Assembly: GCF_001708965.1 (NCBI RefSeq) | Contig: NZ_LVJW01000003.1 | Location: 1,302,001 to 1,366,000, forward strand | Direction: 5' to 3' | Source: Candidatus Thiodiazotropha endoloripes | Lineage (GTDB): Bacteria > Pseudomonadota > Gammaproteobacteria > Chromatiales > Chromatiaceae | DNA length: 64,000 bases | Shown: piece after piece, positions 26,603 to 35,661 of the stretch | Position numbering within the stretch: the stretch's first letter is position 1 | How the letters are laid out: the number at the start of each line of letters is the position of its first letter | The notes under the pieces: generated by a model | What the model was told of the DNA's origin: nothing | What the model saw: the letters and a program-made list of their open reading frames with translations, nothing else | Databases searched by the model: none | Program-made: the position numbers and the translations under genes

Positions 26603-27621
26603 TGTGTGATTCTTAGACATCCTTTCATTATTATTGGGTGCTATTAACCGAGAAATTCAGCAAAGATTACAATGGGTTAGTCTTTATGAAGAGTCTGGTG
26701 ATGCAGGCTTTGTTTGCAGGCGATGCAGTATCTCTAGGCCCACTTTGAGAAAGTGGTGGCGTAGATATCAGGCCGATGGTCAAGAAGGCTTACAGAGCCA
26801 CAGCAGACGCCCGCACTCATCACCCAACGCCATAATCACTATTGAGATGGAGACCTTACTTCTAGACCTTAGGAAATCCCGTAATCTTGGTGCAACACGA
26901 CTTCAAAGTGAGTTATTGCGGCTCCACAATATTTCGCTATCACCCGCGTCAATTCATAAGGTTTTCAAAAAGCATCAGATAAAAACTGTCAAAAGTTTAG
27001 GAAAAAGTCCGATTTCATCAGGTATGAACGGCCCATTCCAGGTGACCGGGTTCAAATGGACACCTGTAAGATTGGCCCAGGTCTTTATCAATATACATCC
27101 ATTGATGATTGCACCCGTTATAGGGTTTTACGCATCTATGAACGTCGTACGGTGGCAAATACACTAGATTTTAATGATGCAGTCACTGACGAGATACCGT
27201 TTCCTATTCAGCGTAAACAGACTGACCGAGGTAGAGAGTTTTTTGCGACCAAAGTTCAAGAAAAGTTGGTGGAACTGGGTATTATATTTCGTCCCAACAA
27301 ACCAGGAACTCCTCATCTTAACGGCAAAGTTGAACGCTCTCAGAAGACAGATAAGGTAGAGTTCTACGCAACCAATGATACGTCTTCAGATGATCTTGAT
27401 AACCTGCTGGCAGAAGGGCAGCACTACTACAACTGGGATCGTCCTCATGGCGCTCACAAAGGTAAAACGCCAATGGAGCGATACTTTGAACTATCTGAAG
27501 AAATGCCACTTTCTGAAGAAGCCAATGCTGACTATCAACCTTTAAAAGAGCGTATACAAGAAGCCAACTACAAGCTAGATTTGGAACTGGCCAGATTGAA
27601 ACGATCTCTATAAATCACACA
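26603..27621 (+). mobile_element. IS481-family insertion sequence, 1019 bp
   Basis: Imperfect 24-bp terminal inverted repeats (20 of 24 identical) lie at 26603-26626 and 27598-27621, both ends starting TGTGTGATT when read inward. Between them lies a single transposase reading frame broken by a frameshift; its stop codon lies inside the right repeat. No clear target duplication was found in the flanking bases. It separates the small membrane protein from the chemoreceptor gene. Confidence 0.8.
26634..27613 (+). pseudogene. IS481-family transposase, frameshifted
   Basis: Frame one (from a TTG at 26634) gives an N-terminal helix-turn-helix (SISRPTLRKWWRRYQADG) and a linker. The frame changes near the A-run at 27002-27006. 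From there the other frame reads YERPIPGDRVQMDT, then TSIDDCTRYRVL, QTDRGREFFA and KPGTPHLNGKVERSQKTDKVEFY. This is the rve-type DDE catalytic core of IS481 transposases (D in QMDT, D in TDRG, E in GKVERS). All core residues survive, so only one base was lost or a -1 slip is needed. IS481 members normally use one frame, so inactivation is the simpler reading; programmed slippage at GGAAAAAG cannot be excluded. Confidence 0.8.
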
Positions 27622-27687
27622 TGCTGTTATACGCTATGCATAAGTTACATTAACCACACTTTGCAGAACAGCATCCTCACTGGCAAA

Positions 27688-30084
27688 TCATGCTGCGCTC
27701 TCGCCTGTATCAATCGACCTCTCTACCTGTTCCAACAGATTTATAATGGTAGAGGATAGTGGTGCGATCTTAGTATAAAGTGCTTCAGCCTCATTCATAT
27801 GACCACTCTCCTTTTTTTCTATGATCTTCTTGATTAATTCATGCAATTCATGGTGTGGTTTTTCTATTGAACGCATTTCAGGGATATCGCCATATTGATC
27901 CAATCCGTCACTGTAGTACCACTTACCCAAAACACAGTCATGATGCGAGACGGCCTCTTTGTGAGAGAGTGAGGACGTGCCATCCAGAAAAGAACGAAGT
28001 CTCGCCTTCCAGGCCAGGTGAGCCGATTTGGCAGCACTGAAGTCAAGCCCACTGTCTCCAGAAAACTTGAATTGTTGTATTACACTCTGAAGCGTAGAGG
28101 CGAGATTACCCAGTGAATTCACCGTTGCAGCTGTTGCATTTGCCTCATCAGCATTCAATTTACTGCTGTCCTTGATACTGCAGAGATTCTTGTTTATCTC
28201 TTCAGCAACAGTGCACTGCTGCTCAGCAGCAGTGGCAATTTGAGTGTTCATTTCACTGATTGTTTCAACAGCCTGATTAATTGTACCGAGAGATCGCAGT
28301 GCATCTTCAGTCAATTGAACATTTATATTGACCTTCTCCCGACCTGCCGACATGACTGAAACCGCTTCCTGAGTACCGTTCTGAAGCGACTGAATCATAT
28401 TTTCAATCTCGCCAGTTGATTCGTGGGTTCGGGTAGCCAGGCTCCGTACTTCATCGGCTACCACAGCAAACCCTCGACCCTGTTCGCCAGCGCGGGCAGC
28501 TTCGATAGCTGCATTTAAAGCTAACAAATTGGTCTGCTCAGCAATGCTCTTGATTACATCAAGTACCCCACCAATTCTGAGGCTCTCCTGCTCCACATTG
28601 AGTATTGAGTCTTCTGCAAGTTTTACTTCGTCGGCTAGCTCCTTTACAGCAACAGATGTTTTTCGAACAATAGTGCATCCACTGTGCGCCTCCTTATTCG
28701 CTGTCAAAGCGGATTGCTCTGCAATCGATGCATTTTTAGCTACATTGCTGATACAGGCGGTCATTTGACTCATTGCTGTTGCAACCTGTTCAGTTTGTAC
28801 CTCTTGATTCAATATGCCTTTAATTATCTGATTGGTATTATCGGAGGTTTGTGCCACTGACTCTATAACAGATTCAGTTGAGTGGGCGGTTTTTTTGATT
28901 AGTTCACGAATCTTGCTGACAAAAACATTGAAACTAGAGGCCAGTTGGGCTAACTCATCACGACCTGACTGGTCTAGTGTGATCATCAGATTGCCATCTC
29001 CGTCTGCAATATTCTGCATGGTACTTGCGGTATTCATGATGGGTTCGGATATGGATTTGGCAATAAACCAACTAATCCCAATACCTAAGGTTAATCCAAG
29101 GATGAACAATGCAATCACCAATTCAAATACAAATTGTGTACTATCTCTTAGTGAGGAACTGGTTTGATTGATGGAGGACTGAAGCTGACTGACAAGGCTA
29201 GAAAGGTTACCTTGGATTGACTGAAGGTTAACGTTCAGGTTGTTACGAACCAGTGCAGCATCACTGCGCCACTCATCCCCACCATGAATCTCAAGCAGTT
29301 TGGCATAATGTTCTTTAAAAGTAGCTATACTCTCTGCAACCCCTGTTATTGAATCGAGTTGATCAAGCGTCAAAAGGTCTTCCATCTTTATCAGGTTCTG
29401 TAACAGAGATTCAGCCTGTGTAAGGTAGAGGTCAATATTATTAATATTGTTGTCACTTCTAAAAGCGAGGTAACCTCTAACACCATTAATGACCTGACTC
29501 CAGCTATATCTTAGTTCGCTCAGATCAACGAGTAACTGTTTACGCTCTTCAGATGAATATTCATCCACTTCTGTCAGGATCATTTGCGAGGCTAATTGCA
29601 TTACCGTGCGATTGATCGGATTTATGTGCTGATTCGCATAGTCGATTCCAGGAAAATTTTTTTCAAATGATGAGGTCTTTTGTTGCAATAGTTTGGCCGT
29701 TGCTTCAAATGCTCCAATATCATCTCTGAGGGAATTTAAAGGCTGATTAAAGTCAATCTCAGGATTGCGTACAGTCGCCTGTCTGAGTTCCTGTAAAATA
29801 TCTTTACAGTTTTTGATCGCTCTCGTGTAATTCTGCAGGTGGTAATCTTCTTTCGTTACCATAAAGAAACCAAGTGACGCGGTGGCCTGTTCAATATGGA
29901 AGGTGAGATCTTTCGCTAGTAATAGGGTGGGTTGGCTGTCTACGACGACCTTCTCGACATTACTGTTAACCCCGTTCAAACTAATTAAAGTTACTGCTGT
30001 ACTGATTGAAAAGAGTGAAAGAACCAGCCCGAAACCAAGCCATAGTTTTGTTTTGATCGATGAAAATATAGAGACAACTTGCAT
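27688..30084 (-). CDS. Methyl-accepting chemotaxis protein with C-terminal CZB domain
   Basis: A 798-residue transducer. Helix one is at about residues 12-33 and a large helical periplasmic sensor (about 35-315) follows, which resembles HBM-type sensors. Helix two is at about 318-342, then HAMP ([23 protein letters not shown]) and a full signalling hairpin with the tip [32 protein letters not shown]. The last about 95 residues are a CZB domain ([18 protein letters not shown]). It should signal to CheA/CheW, but no other che genes are present in this window. CZB domains in receptors such as TlpD sense zinc or hypochlorous acid. Confidence 0.93.
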   Translation of the reverse strand: MQVVSIFSSIKTKLWLGFGLVLSLFSISTAVTLISLNGVNSNVEKVVVDSQPTLLLAKDLTFHIEQATASLGFFMVTKEDYHLQNYTRAIKNCKDILQELRQATVRNPEIDFNQPLNSLRDDIGAFEATAKLLQQKTSSFEKNFPGIDYANQHINPINRTVMQLASQMILTEVDEYSSEERKQLLVDLSELRYSWSQVINGVRGYLAFRSDNNINNIDLYLTQAESLLQNLIKMEDLLTLDQLDSITGVAESIATFKEHYAKLLEIHGGDEWRSDAALVRNNLNVNLQSIQGNLSSLVSQLQSSINQTSSSLRDSTQFVFELVIALFILGLTLGIGISWFIAKSISEPIMNTASTMQNIADGDGNLMITLDQSGRDELAQLASSFNVFVSKIRELIKKTAHSTESVIESVAQTSDNTNQIIKGILNQEVQTEQVATAMSQMTACISNVAKNASIAEQSALTANKEAHSGCTIVRKTSVAVKELADEVKLAEDSILNVEQESLRIGGVLDVIKSIAEQTNLLALNAAIEAARAGEQGRGFAVVADEVRSLATRTHESTGEIENMIQSLQNGTQEAVSVMSAGREKVNINVQLTEDALRSLGTINQAVETISEMNTQIATAAEQQCTVAEEINKNLCSIKDSSKLNADEANATAATVNSLGNLASTLQSVIQQFKFSGDSGLDFSAAKSAHLAWKARLRSFLDGTSSLSHKEAVSHHDCVLGKWYYSDGLDQYGDIPEMRSIEKPHHELHELIKKIIEKKESGHMNEAEALYTKIAPLSSTIINLLEQVERSIDTGESAA

Positions 30085-30544
30085 GCCGTTCTCCTGGAAA
30101 TACCCTATAAAACAATTTGTTACCTGTTATATTTATTATTCCGCCAGGTAAAAATGTTGAGTCCCTACAAGCCGCCTGTAGGCATTATTAATTTGCTACA
30201 ACTTATCTGGAATCCAGAAGATTTCCTTGAAGAACCGCTGATATGTTCGTCAACAGAGGTGTTTCACGAGAACTGCTTTTGGTCGCACCGGTTTGAAATT
30301 ATCAGAGACTCCCTAGTTCTATAATTGATTCCATTTTCATAATCAATAATCGACGTGGACTGAAAAAACTTTAAGAACTATATGACTGATGAGTCGAAGT
30401 AAAGGATTTCATAATATTCACACATGGCACTGAACCGAACTAAAACCTGCTACTGTAATGAATAACTCAATGAAAAAGCTGACTTGCTGCTAAATAAACG
30501 GTGTAATATAAACGCCATGACATTATGAATTAAATGAGTATGAG
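30085..30544. other. 460-bp intergenic region, divergent promoters
   Basis: This stretch separates the chemoreceptor (minus) and TlpA-like (plus) genes and must contain both promoters. It is AT-rich. Short frames inside it have no ribosome sites, and no hairpin with T-run or RNA gene was recognised. Confidence 0.4.
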
Positions 30545-31099
30545 ATGGCCGTAATCCGATATTTTACCTGTATGACTATCACCAGGAAGGGTTATGGAGT
30601 GATATTTGGGTTTTTGCTGTTACTGTTCTGTCATATGGGAAATGCAGGATGGTTGGAAGCGGTTAATCCGCCCACGTTAACGGCAAAAATTGAATTGAAT
30701 GACCTTAACAAGGTGCAGCACAATCTTTCTGAAGCGAAAGGGAAGGTTGTGCTGATTAATTTTTGGGCGAGCTGGTGTCCTCCCTGTATCGAGGAGATGC
30801 CTTCACTGATCAGGCTTGTTGAACATATGAAGACAGATGATCTGCAGGTGCTTGCAGTTAATGTCAATGAGAATAGAAACCGGGTTGCACGTATTGCCAG
30901 CAAGTTGGGATTCAACTTTCCCGTACTGCTCGATGCTACTAAATCGGTAACAAAGGATTGGCGTATCACGGTTTATCCCAGCAGTTTTCTTATCGACAAA
31001 CAAGGCTTTTTGAGATTCAAGGCGATTGGCCCTGTCGAGTGGGATAGTGAAGAGTCAATCGCTCAGGTTAAGCAGCTGTTGTCAGAAGCCTACCCATAG
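30545..31099 (+). CDS. TlpA-family thiol:disulfide oxidoreductase
   Basis: A 184-residue exported thioredoxin-like protein. A hydrophobic signal or anchor (about residues 15-35) is followed by the TlpA fold with active site WCPPC at residues 77-81 (NFWASWCPPCIEEMPSL), and the cis-Pro segment VYPSSFLIDKQG near 160. Such proteins reduce periplasmic disulfides, for example in cytochrome c maturation. The many multihaem cytochromes expected in this organism give it a plausible role, but no ccm gene is adjacent. A second in-frame ATG at 30572 would still keep the signal peptide. Confidence 0.88.
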   Translation: MAVIRYFTCMTITRKGYGVIFGFLLLLFCHMGNAGWLEAVNPPTLTAKIELNDLNKVQHNLSEAKGKVVLINFWASWCPPCIEEMPSLIRLVEHMKTDDLQVLAVNVNENRNRVARIASKLGFNFPVLLDATKSVTKDWRITVYPSSFLIDKQGFLRFKAIGPVEWDSEESIAQVKQLLSEAYP

Positions 31100-31145
31100 C
31101 AACAATCGATTGATTCACCGCTCCACCTCCATGATTTCAACTGGA

Positions 31146-31598
31146 CTATTGATCAAAATGAGCTGTGATCAACGACTTCGAGCGGCTGCCGGCACTGAGT
31201 ATTCTCGGCCAGCGCTCATACTCTGAGTCTTCCAGTTCCGGCGTGATGGTGACTACATAGACGCGACGTTCATGCTGCCAATGAGCAATCAGCCCTTGGA
31301 TCCACTTACCGGAGGTAACGTCGAACCAGCGTCGCGCTCCTTCAAAATCGATCTCCATGAACTGGCGGATATCGAGTTTCACCGGTAGAGGGTGCCAGCG
31401 ATCCCAATGCCCACCATAGATGGCATCAAGCCTGGCCCATCCGCCCAGCGGCAGCTTGCCAGCTTGTTGTTTTCTTCTACCCCAGGGCAGGAGTGCTATA
31501 TCACCCTGTTTTTTTCGGACCGGCAGGCAGGCGCGGGAATCGGCAAATGCCGTACGGACATCTTGATTGTTAAAAGTGTAGTAGACAGCGGTACACAT
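31146..31598 (-). CDS. Divergent SRAP-like protein in SOS cassette
   Basis: A 150-residue protein. It begins Met-Cys (MCTAVYY), like SRAP/YedK/HMCES proteins whose Cys2 crosslinks to abasic sites. The order of LPWG, GGWARLDAI, RRWFDVTSGKW and VYVVTITPELEDSEYERWPRIL mirrors the SRAP order of wGL, NARAET, FYEW and TT-x-H-x-RMPVIL. The Asn and Glu of NARAE are replaced (WARLD), FYEW is FDV, and the His of HxRMP is Tyr. It lies 22 bp after dinB on the same strand, downstream of lexA. The SRAP link is my alignment by eye; if right, this is a degenerate or re-purposed branch. Confidence 0.6.
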   Translation of the reverse strand: MCTAVYYTFNNQDVRTAFADSRACLPVRKKQGDIALLPWGRRKQQAGKLPLGGWARLDAIYGGHWDRWHPLPVKLDIRQFMEIDFEGARRWFDVTSGKWIQGLIAHWQHERRVYVVTITPELEDSEYERWPRILSAGSRSKSLITAHFDQ

Positions 31599-31620
31599 CT
31601 TGTCAGATCAGGATCATGGT

Positions 31621-32889
31621 TCAGGCTTCAGTGTGATTCATCAGAATCGTCTCTCTGTGGCCAAAGGGCTTCCAGGCAGGTGCGATCACATTAGGCATTT
31701 TGGAGCGGCCGAGCAGACGGGTGGGGGCGAGCGTAAACTCCCCGTAGCGTTGGTTGACCTCATCCATCGCCTGATCGAGACGCTCCCGCTGCTGTTGCCC
31801 AGGATTCAGGAAGTCTCTCTGGTAGCCGGTCGGCTTGGGGTCCAGGGCTGTGACCTGCACCTGAAAGCAGCCTTCTCCTGCCCAGTGATTGTTCAGTAGA
31901 TCCTCACACATGGCGAGAATATCCGGGCCGTGATCCGTAGGTGGGTCACAACGGTATTTACGGCTCAGGAAACCGCCCTCAAGCCGCAGGCCGATATAGA
32001 AGTGGCTGGCGCGAAACTGATGTAGCCGCAGCCGCGCCGCCACCTTTTCCGTCATGTGTAACAGAAAGGTGTCGATAACCTCCCGGTCTCTGGTGTCGGG
32101 GGGCATGACTTTGCCGTGGCCGATGGATTTGGGCGCGTCGACATCGGTATGGACCGGTTCGGGGTCGAGCCCTTGGGCCATCAGCCAGATGCGTCGCCCA
32201 GGGTTACCGAAGCGGCGTCCGATTTCGCCGATCGGCAGGCGCTGCATGTCACCGCAGGTATAGACACCCCGTTCAGCCAGATAGCGACCGATTCCCCGGG
32301 CAATACCGCACAGTTCGGTGACCGGTATGTCAGCCAGTGTGGCGCGGGCCTGGCTGGGGGGGATCAGGGTCAGACCGTTGGGTTTCTGCCGTTTTGCAGC
32401 GTATTTGGCGGTGGTTTTATCGCCACTCACGCCGACTGAACAGACCATGCCTCCGGATGCTTCGGATACGGCCCGCTTGACCTGATGAGCTATCTGCTGG
32501 GGTGTGCCGAGCAGGCGTTGGCAGTGGGTGACGTCGAGAAAAGCCTCATCCACGGAAAAGATCTCCAGATCGGGGGTGATCTCTGACAGCGCTGTCATGA
32601 TGCGGGATGAGATCTGTGCATAGCGTTGCGGATTGGCGGGGACCTGCCTGAATCCGGGGCAGAGGCGTTTCGCCTCTTTCAAGCGCATACCGGTACGTAC
32701 GCCAAAGGTTCTGGCCTCGTAGGAGCTGGTGATAATGCAGGTTCCCTGGGCACCATTGGTGATGCCGATCGGAATACCCTGCAGCTCGGGATGGTCAATC
32801 TGTTCCACGCTACAGAAGAAGGCGTTCATGTCCACCAGGATAATAGCGCGGGACCAGTGGGTGTCTGGGCGTGTGTCGTCAAGTTGCAT
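31621..32889 (-). CDS. dinB: Y-family DNA polymerase (DinB-like)
   Basis: A 422-residue translesion polymerase with catalytic acids Asp20 (VDMNAFFCSVE), Asp114 and Glu115 (FSVDEAFLD), aromatic steric-gate residues Phe24/25, the palm-thumb region, HhH-like segment (CGIARGIGRYLAERG) and a little-finger domain. The tail MPNVIAPAWKPFGH is longer than in E. coli Pol IV and has no obvious QLxLF clamp motif. It follows lexA by 36 bp, and a partial dispersed repeat fills that gap. Co-regulation by the adjacent LexA is likely. The gene may serve as the mutagenic polymerase of a LexA-linked SOS cassette. Confidence 0.9.
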   Translation of the reverse strand: MQLDDTRPDTHWSRAIILVDMNAFFCSVEQIDHPELQGIPIGITNGAQGTCIITSSYEARTFGVRTGMRLKEAKRLCPGFRQVPANPQRYAQISSRIMTALSEITPDLEIFSVDEAFLDVTHCQRLLGTPQQIAHQVKRAVSEASGGMVCSVGVSGDKTTAKYAAKRQKPNGLTLIPPSQARATLADIPVTELCGIARGIGRYLAERGVYTCGDMQRLPIGEIGRRFGNPGRRIWLMAQGLDPEPVHTDVDAPKSIGHGKVMPPDTRDREVIDTFLLHMTEKVAARLRLHQFRASHFYIGLRLEGGFLSRKYRCDPPTDHGPDILAMCEDLLNNHWAGEGCFQVQVTALDPKPTGYQRDFLNPGQQQRERLDQAMDEVNQRYGEFTLAPTRLLGRSKMPNVIAPAWKPFGHRETILMNHTEA

Positions 32890-32890
32890 G

Positions 32891-32911
32891 GGATTCGTGT
32901 TAACAGGCCCT
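32891..32911 (+). repeat. Partial copy of the dispersed palindromic repeat
   Basis: Twenty of 21 bases match the right half of the 35-nt element (GGATTCGTGTTAACAGGCCCT). The left arm is missing. It lies in the 36-bp gap between the lexA stop and the dinB start, where it may affect expression of dinB. Confidence 0.6.
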
Positions 32912-32925
32912 GGCCCTGCGAGAGG

Positions 32926-33525
32926 TTAGTGATACTGGCGGAGTTGACATACCAGTACCCCTTGAATCCTTACCCGGTCCGCGGTGTAGATCATGGGGGC
33001 AATCTCGGAATTCTCGGCAATCAGCTTGATACGACCGCTTTTGAGTCGCCTGAGTCGCTTCAAAGTGGCCTCCTGGTCGTCGATCAAAGCCACGACAATG
33101 GCGTTGTCGTCGGCGGTGTCACAGCGTTCGATAATCACCAGGTCACCGTCCAGGATGCCGATATCGATCATCGAGTCGCCTTTGACCTGGAGGGCGTAGC
33201 GGTTGGCGCCGGCCAGGTATTCGGCCAGATCAAGGCGCTCCTGTCCGACGATGGCTTCGATCGGTCGACCGGCGGCAATGCTGCCCAGCAGGGGCAGACT
33301 GTATTTGGACTGTTCCTCGTCATCCACCAGTTCGATACCCCGTTTGCGACCTGGAATCAGGCGGATACGTCCAGCTTCGGCCAGTGCCTGTACATGGCGG
33401 TGAGCGGTGCCTTTGGAGGTAATGCCGATCCCCTCGGCGATTTCAATCAGGGATGGGGCATATCCGCGCCGTTTCAGATAGCGGCGGATAAAAGCCAAGG
33501 TTTTATGTTGTGTGGCTGTGAGCAT
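32926..33525 (-). CDS. lexA: LexA-family SOS repressor with intact protease site
   Basis: A 199-residue repressor. An N-terminal winged helix (about residues 5-65, recognition region SKGTAHRHVQAL) is followed by the self-cleavage site Ala85-Gly86 (SIAAGRP). Nucleophile Ser118 (GDSM) and Lys156 (ATLKRL) match the dyad of E. coli LexA almost residue for residue. The recognition helix differs from the E. coli type (SPNAAEEHLKAL) and, with its SK...HR pattern, is closer to alphaproteobacterial LexA. The promoter carries two GTTC-N7-GTTC boxes, which suits that reading. It heads the lexA-dinB-SRAP-like operon and should repress it until DNA damage. Confidence 0.92.
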   Translation of the reverse strand: MLTATQHKTLAFIRRYLKRRGYAPSLIEIAEGIGITSKGTAHRHVQALAEAGRIRLIPGRKRGIELVDDEEQSKYSLPLLGSIAAGRPIEAIVGQERLDLAEYLAGANRYALQVKGDSMIDIGILDGDLVIIERCDTADDNAIVVALIDDQEATLKRLRRLKSGRIKLIAENSEIAPMIYTADRVRIQGVLVCQLRQYH

Positions 33526-33530
33526 ATACT

Positions 33531-33545
33531 GTTCTCTAAAAGTTC
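33531..33545 (+). promoter_or_regulatory. LexA-type operator 1 (GTTC-N7-GTTC)
   Basis: GTTCTCTAAAAGTTC reads on the plus strand 6-20 bp upstream of the lexA start, over the ribosome-binding region. It matches the direct-repeat GTTC-N7-GTTC operator known for alphaproteobacterial LexA. Confidence 0.7.
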
Positions 33546-33568
33546 TAATCTCCAGTGGCTGAAGTATA

Positions 33569-33583
33569 GAACATTATGAGAAC
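33569..33583 (-). promoter_or_regulatory. LexA-type operator 2 (GTTC-N7-GTTC)
   Basis: On the minus strand GTTCTCATAATGTTC lies 44-58 bp upstream of the lexA start. It has the same form as operator 1 in the opposite orientation, and both extend to GTTCTC-N5-GTTCTA. Two copies flanking a core promoter-sized space support an autoregulated SOS cassette. Confidence 0.75.
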
Positions 33584-33877
33584 AAAAGATATGTCCTGAT
33601 GCTATTAACCCGGTAGCTAAATACGTCGTCTTCAGCGGCCGGATTAATAGTATGGCGACACCTGACTAATGGGTGAATCAGCGTGATGCCAGGCTGTTGG
33701 CAACCGAGAGTGTCAGGAGGCCGGCAACCTGGATGAGGGTCTGCGGCTGGTGGCAGTGCAAGCCTCTGATATCACGTATGAATATCAGGCGCTAGGGCTG
33801 GCGCTAACTATCCCTGTTATTCGGTCGAGAAATTTTCTATAATTACATGATAATTAAAAGATAATTTGGGAGGGACT
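33584..33877. other. Intergenic region between lexA promoter and small membrane gene
   Basis: Together with the lexA promoter (33526-33583) this gap totals 352 bp. A TATAAT-like hexamer in the AT-rich stretch near 33835 probably belongs to the plus-strand promoter of the small membrane protein. The middle part holds no frame with a ribosome site and no recognisable RNA. Confidence 0.4.
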
Positions 33878-34231
33878 ATGCCTAACCGAGTTTTGCAGCG
33901 TCTGGCGTTGGTACTCGCGATCGTGATGTTGACTCTGTGGGGAGTGATTCTGATTGTCGATCCCTATCTGATTGTCGGCTTTTTCAGCAATGAGCCGGTG
34001 AATCAGGCATTTGCAGGGATGATGGGAGCCGCCTTGTTGGGTTTGGCCTTTATCTCCCTGGCCGGGGTGACCCAGTGGATGCAAACGCCGAGGGCCTTAG
34101 GGATCGCCATGGGGATTCTGGTGGTGGAGACGGCCTATCTAATGCTGGGTAGTGGTGTCATGCTGGTAACCCTGCCCACAACGATCAGCCTGGTTACAGC
34201 GGCAGCGGTTGCCTTCTTTCTGCTGGTTTGA
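33878..34231 (+). CDS. Small four-helix membrane protein
   Basis: A 117-residue protein with four hydrophobic helices (about residues 9-29, 42-62, 70-92 and 96-116), basic N-terminus MPNRVLQR and no conserved polar signature that I recognise. The ATG at 33878 has a GGGAGGG ribosome site and is preferred to the TTG at 33866. It lies between the SOS cassette and the two-component system, and neither context suggests a function. Confidence 0.7.
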   Translation: MPNRVLQRLALVLAIVMLTLWGVILIVDPYLIVGFFSNEPVNQAFAGMMGAALLGLAFISLAGVTQWMQTPRALGIAMGILVVETAYLMLGSGVMLVTLPTTISLVTAAAVAFFLLV

Positions 34232-34584
34232 TTGGTTCTGCTAATCTTCATATTGCTTAATATAGTTATGGTCTATTATTAGTCAGGCCATTGCTTTGGC
34301 AGCGATGACGTAGGAATGGGGTTCGGAACGTGCCCTGTTTCACATTTTCAATATTATAATTTTACGGGATTTTGGTATATAATTCCCAATATTAGCCCTG
34401 CTGTCCAGCTGGCTTGCTATGCTATTACATGGCATTTCACAGTAGGTATGCCATAGATTTGTCGTGTAATCGGATGGACGGCACAAACTCAGCGCCAGGT
34501 GTAGGGCACTCAAATCTTGTGTGGATTGAGTACAGGAAGGAGCCTCTCTGCCTGGTCAGTGACATATTGTTGCTCGGGGGACGT
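34232..34584. other. 353-bp intergenic region before the response regulator
   Basis: AT-rich stretches around 34345-34385 contain TATAAT-like sequences and probably the promoter of the two-component operon. The regulator frame is open back to 34414, but the first 57 codons match nothing in the family. I see no RNA gene. Confidence 0.4.
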
Positions 34585-35274
34585 ATGTCAGTCGATATGA
34601 ACCTGTTATTAGTTGAAGACGATGAGATGCTGGGGGACGGCATTAAAACGGTGATGGAACGCCGTGGCATGAGTATCGATTGGGTTCGCGATGGGTTGTC
34701 CGCGATGAAATCGGTTAAAAGTGTTCATTATGACGTTCTGTTACTCGATCTGAATATTCCCTGGTTGTCTGGACTGGAAGTACTGGCCAGACTGCGATCT
34801 GAAGGTAATCAGATTCCGGTGCTCGTATTGACCGCACGTTCTGAGGTGGTTGATCGGGTAAAGGCACTGGATGGGGGGGCTGACGATTACGTAGTCAAGC
34901 CTTTCGATATCGATGAACTATGCGCCCGGATTCGTGCACTTCATCGGCGTCATAGTGGTCAGGAACCGGAAATGCTTCGTCATGGTGATTTGGTATTGGA
35001 TCCTTCTGCGCATACTGTAACCATTCAAAACAGTGCTATATCACTTTCCGCAAAAGAGTTCGATATCCTCCATAGCTTGATGGAGAACATGGGCAGAGTC
35101 ATGTCACGTCGCAAGTTGAGTGAGAAAGTCTATTGTCTGGAAGATGATGTGGAGAGCAACGCCATAGAAGTGCATATCCATCATTTACGAAAAAAGCTCG
35201 GCGACCATCCGATTCGTACCGTGAGAGGAGTCGGATATGTGATTGAGAAACCTGGTCTGCTCGCTAAGCGATAA
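34585..35274 (+). CDS. OmpR-family response regulator (QseB/PmrA type)
   Basis: A 229-residue regulator: receiver with LLLVEDDE, phospho-acceptor Asp55 (YDVLLLDLNIPW) and Lys in YVVKPFDIDEL, then a winged-helix output domain ending RTVRGVGYVIEKPG. The start is the ATG at 34585 (GGGGGA just upstream), not the longer open frame. The paired kinase gene starts 387 bp downstream on the same strand, an unusually wide gap for a two-component operon. Its likely target is the nine-haem cytochrome gene that follows. Confidence 0.9.
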   Translation: MSVDMNLLLVEDDEMLGDGIKTVMERRGMSIDWVRDGLSAMKSVKSVHYDVLLLDLNIPWLSGLEVLARLRSEGNQIPVLVLTARSEVVDRVKALDGGADDYVVKPFDIDELCARIRALHRRHSGQEPEMLRHGDLVLDPSAHTVTIQNSAISLSAKEFDILHSLMENMGRVMSRRKLSEKVYCLEDDVESNAIEVHIHHLRKKLGDHPIRTVRGVGYVIEKPGLLAKR

Positions 35275-35661
35275 AGAATAATTAATAACTATCAACAATC
35301 TATTAAGAATTATCAGCAAGCTGATTGAACTCGTTACTGATAACAAAAACTCCAAATGGGATTGTAGTATCAGTGAAGTGGTTTGGGCAGACAACGAGTA
35401 TCTCGATTAATGTTGCCCCTTGCACATGTACGTGAGACAACATTGGCTGAGTATTTCACCAATCTCAATACAGAAACGGGATAAAGTATCAGTGTCATAC
35501 CAGTTTCTAAACAGAGCTGCGAGCTGGCTTTTGTGACTTCGATGTGCAATTCGCCAAGGGAGTAATTGTGGATGTATCATACCTGAATCAAGGTATGCTC
35601 GGCATCTTCCGGATGGCTGATTAAGGTATCGGGTAAAACTGTTCAACCGGGGGGAGGTGAA
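35275..35661. other. 387-bp gap inside the two-component locus
   Basis: This gap separates regulator and kinase genes, which are normally adjacent or overlapping. It contains no plausible plus-strand gene; a 79-codon minus-strand frame (35407-35646) has no ribosome site and reads like noise. It could hold a separate promoter for the kinase or the remains of a lost gene. Confidence 0.4.

Noticed and set aside
30085-30180. Sigma-28 promoter for the chemoreceptor
   Set aside because: TCAA and GCGGAATA-like boxes occur, but their spacing is 12 instead of about 15 bases and the second box is poor.
32626-33579. 317-codon plus-strand frame across dinB and lexA
   Set aside because: It is antisense to two well-supported genes and has no family features or ribosome site.
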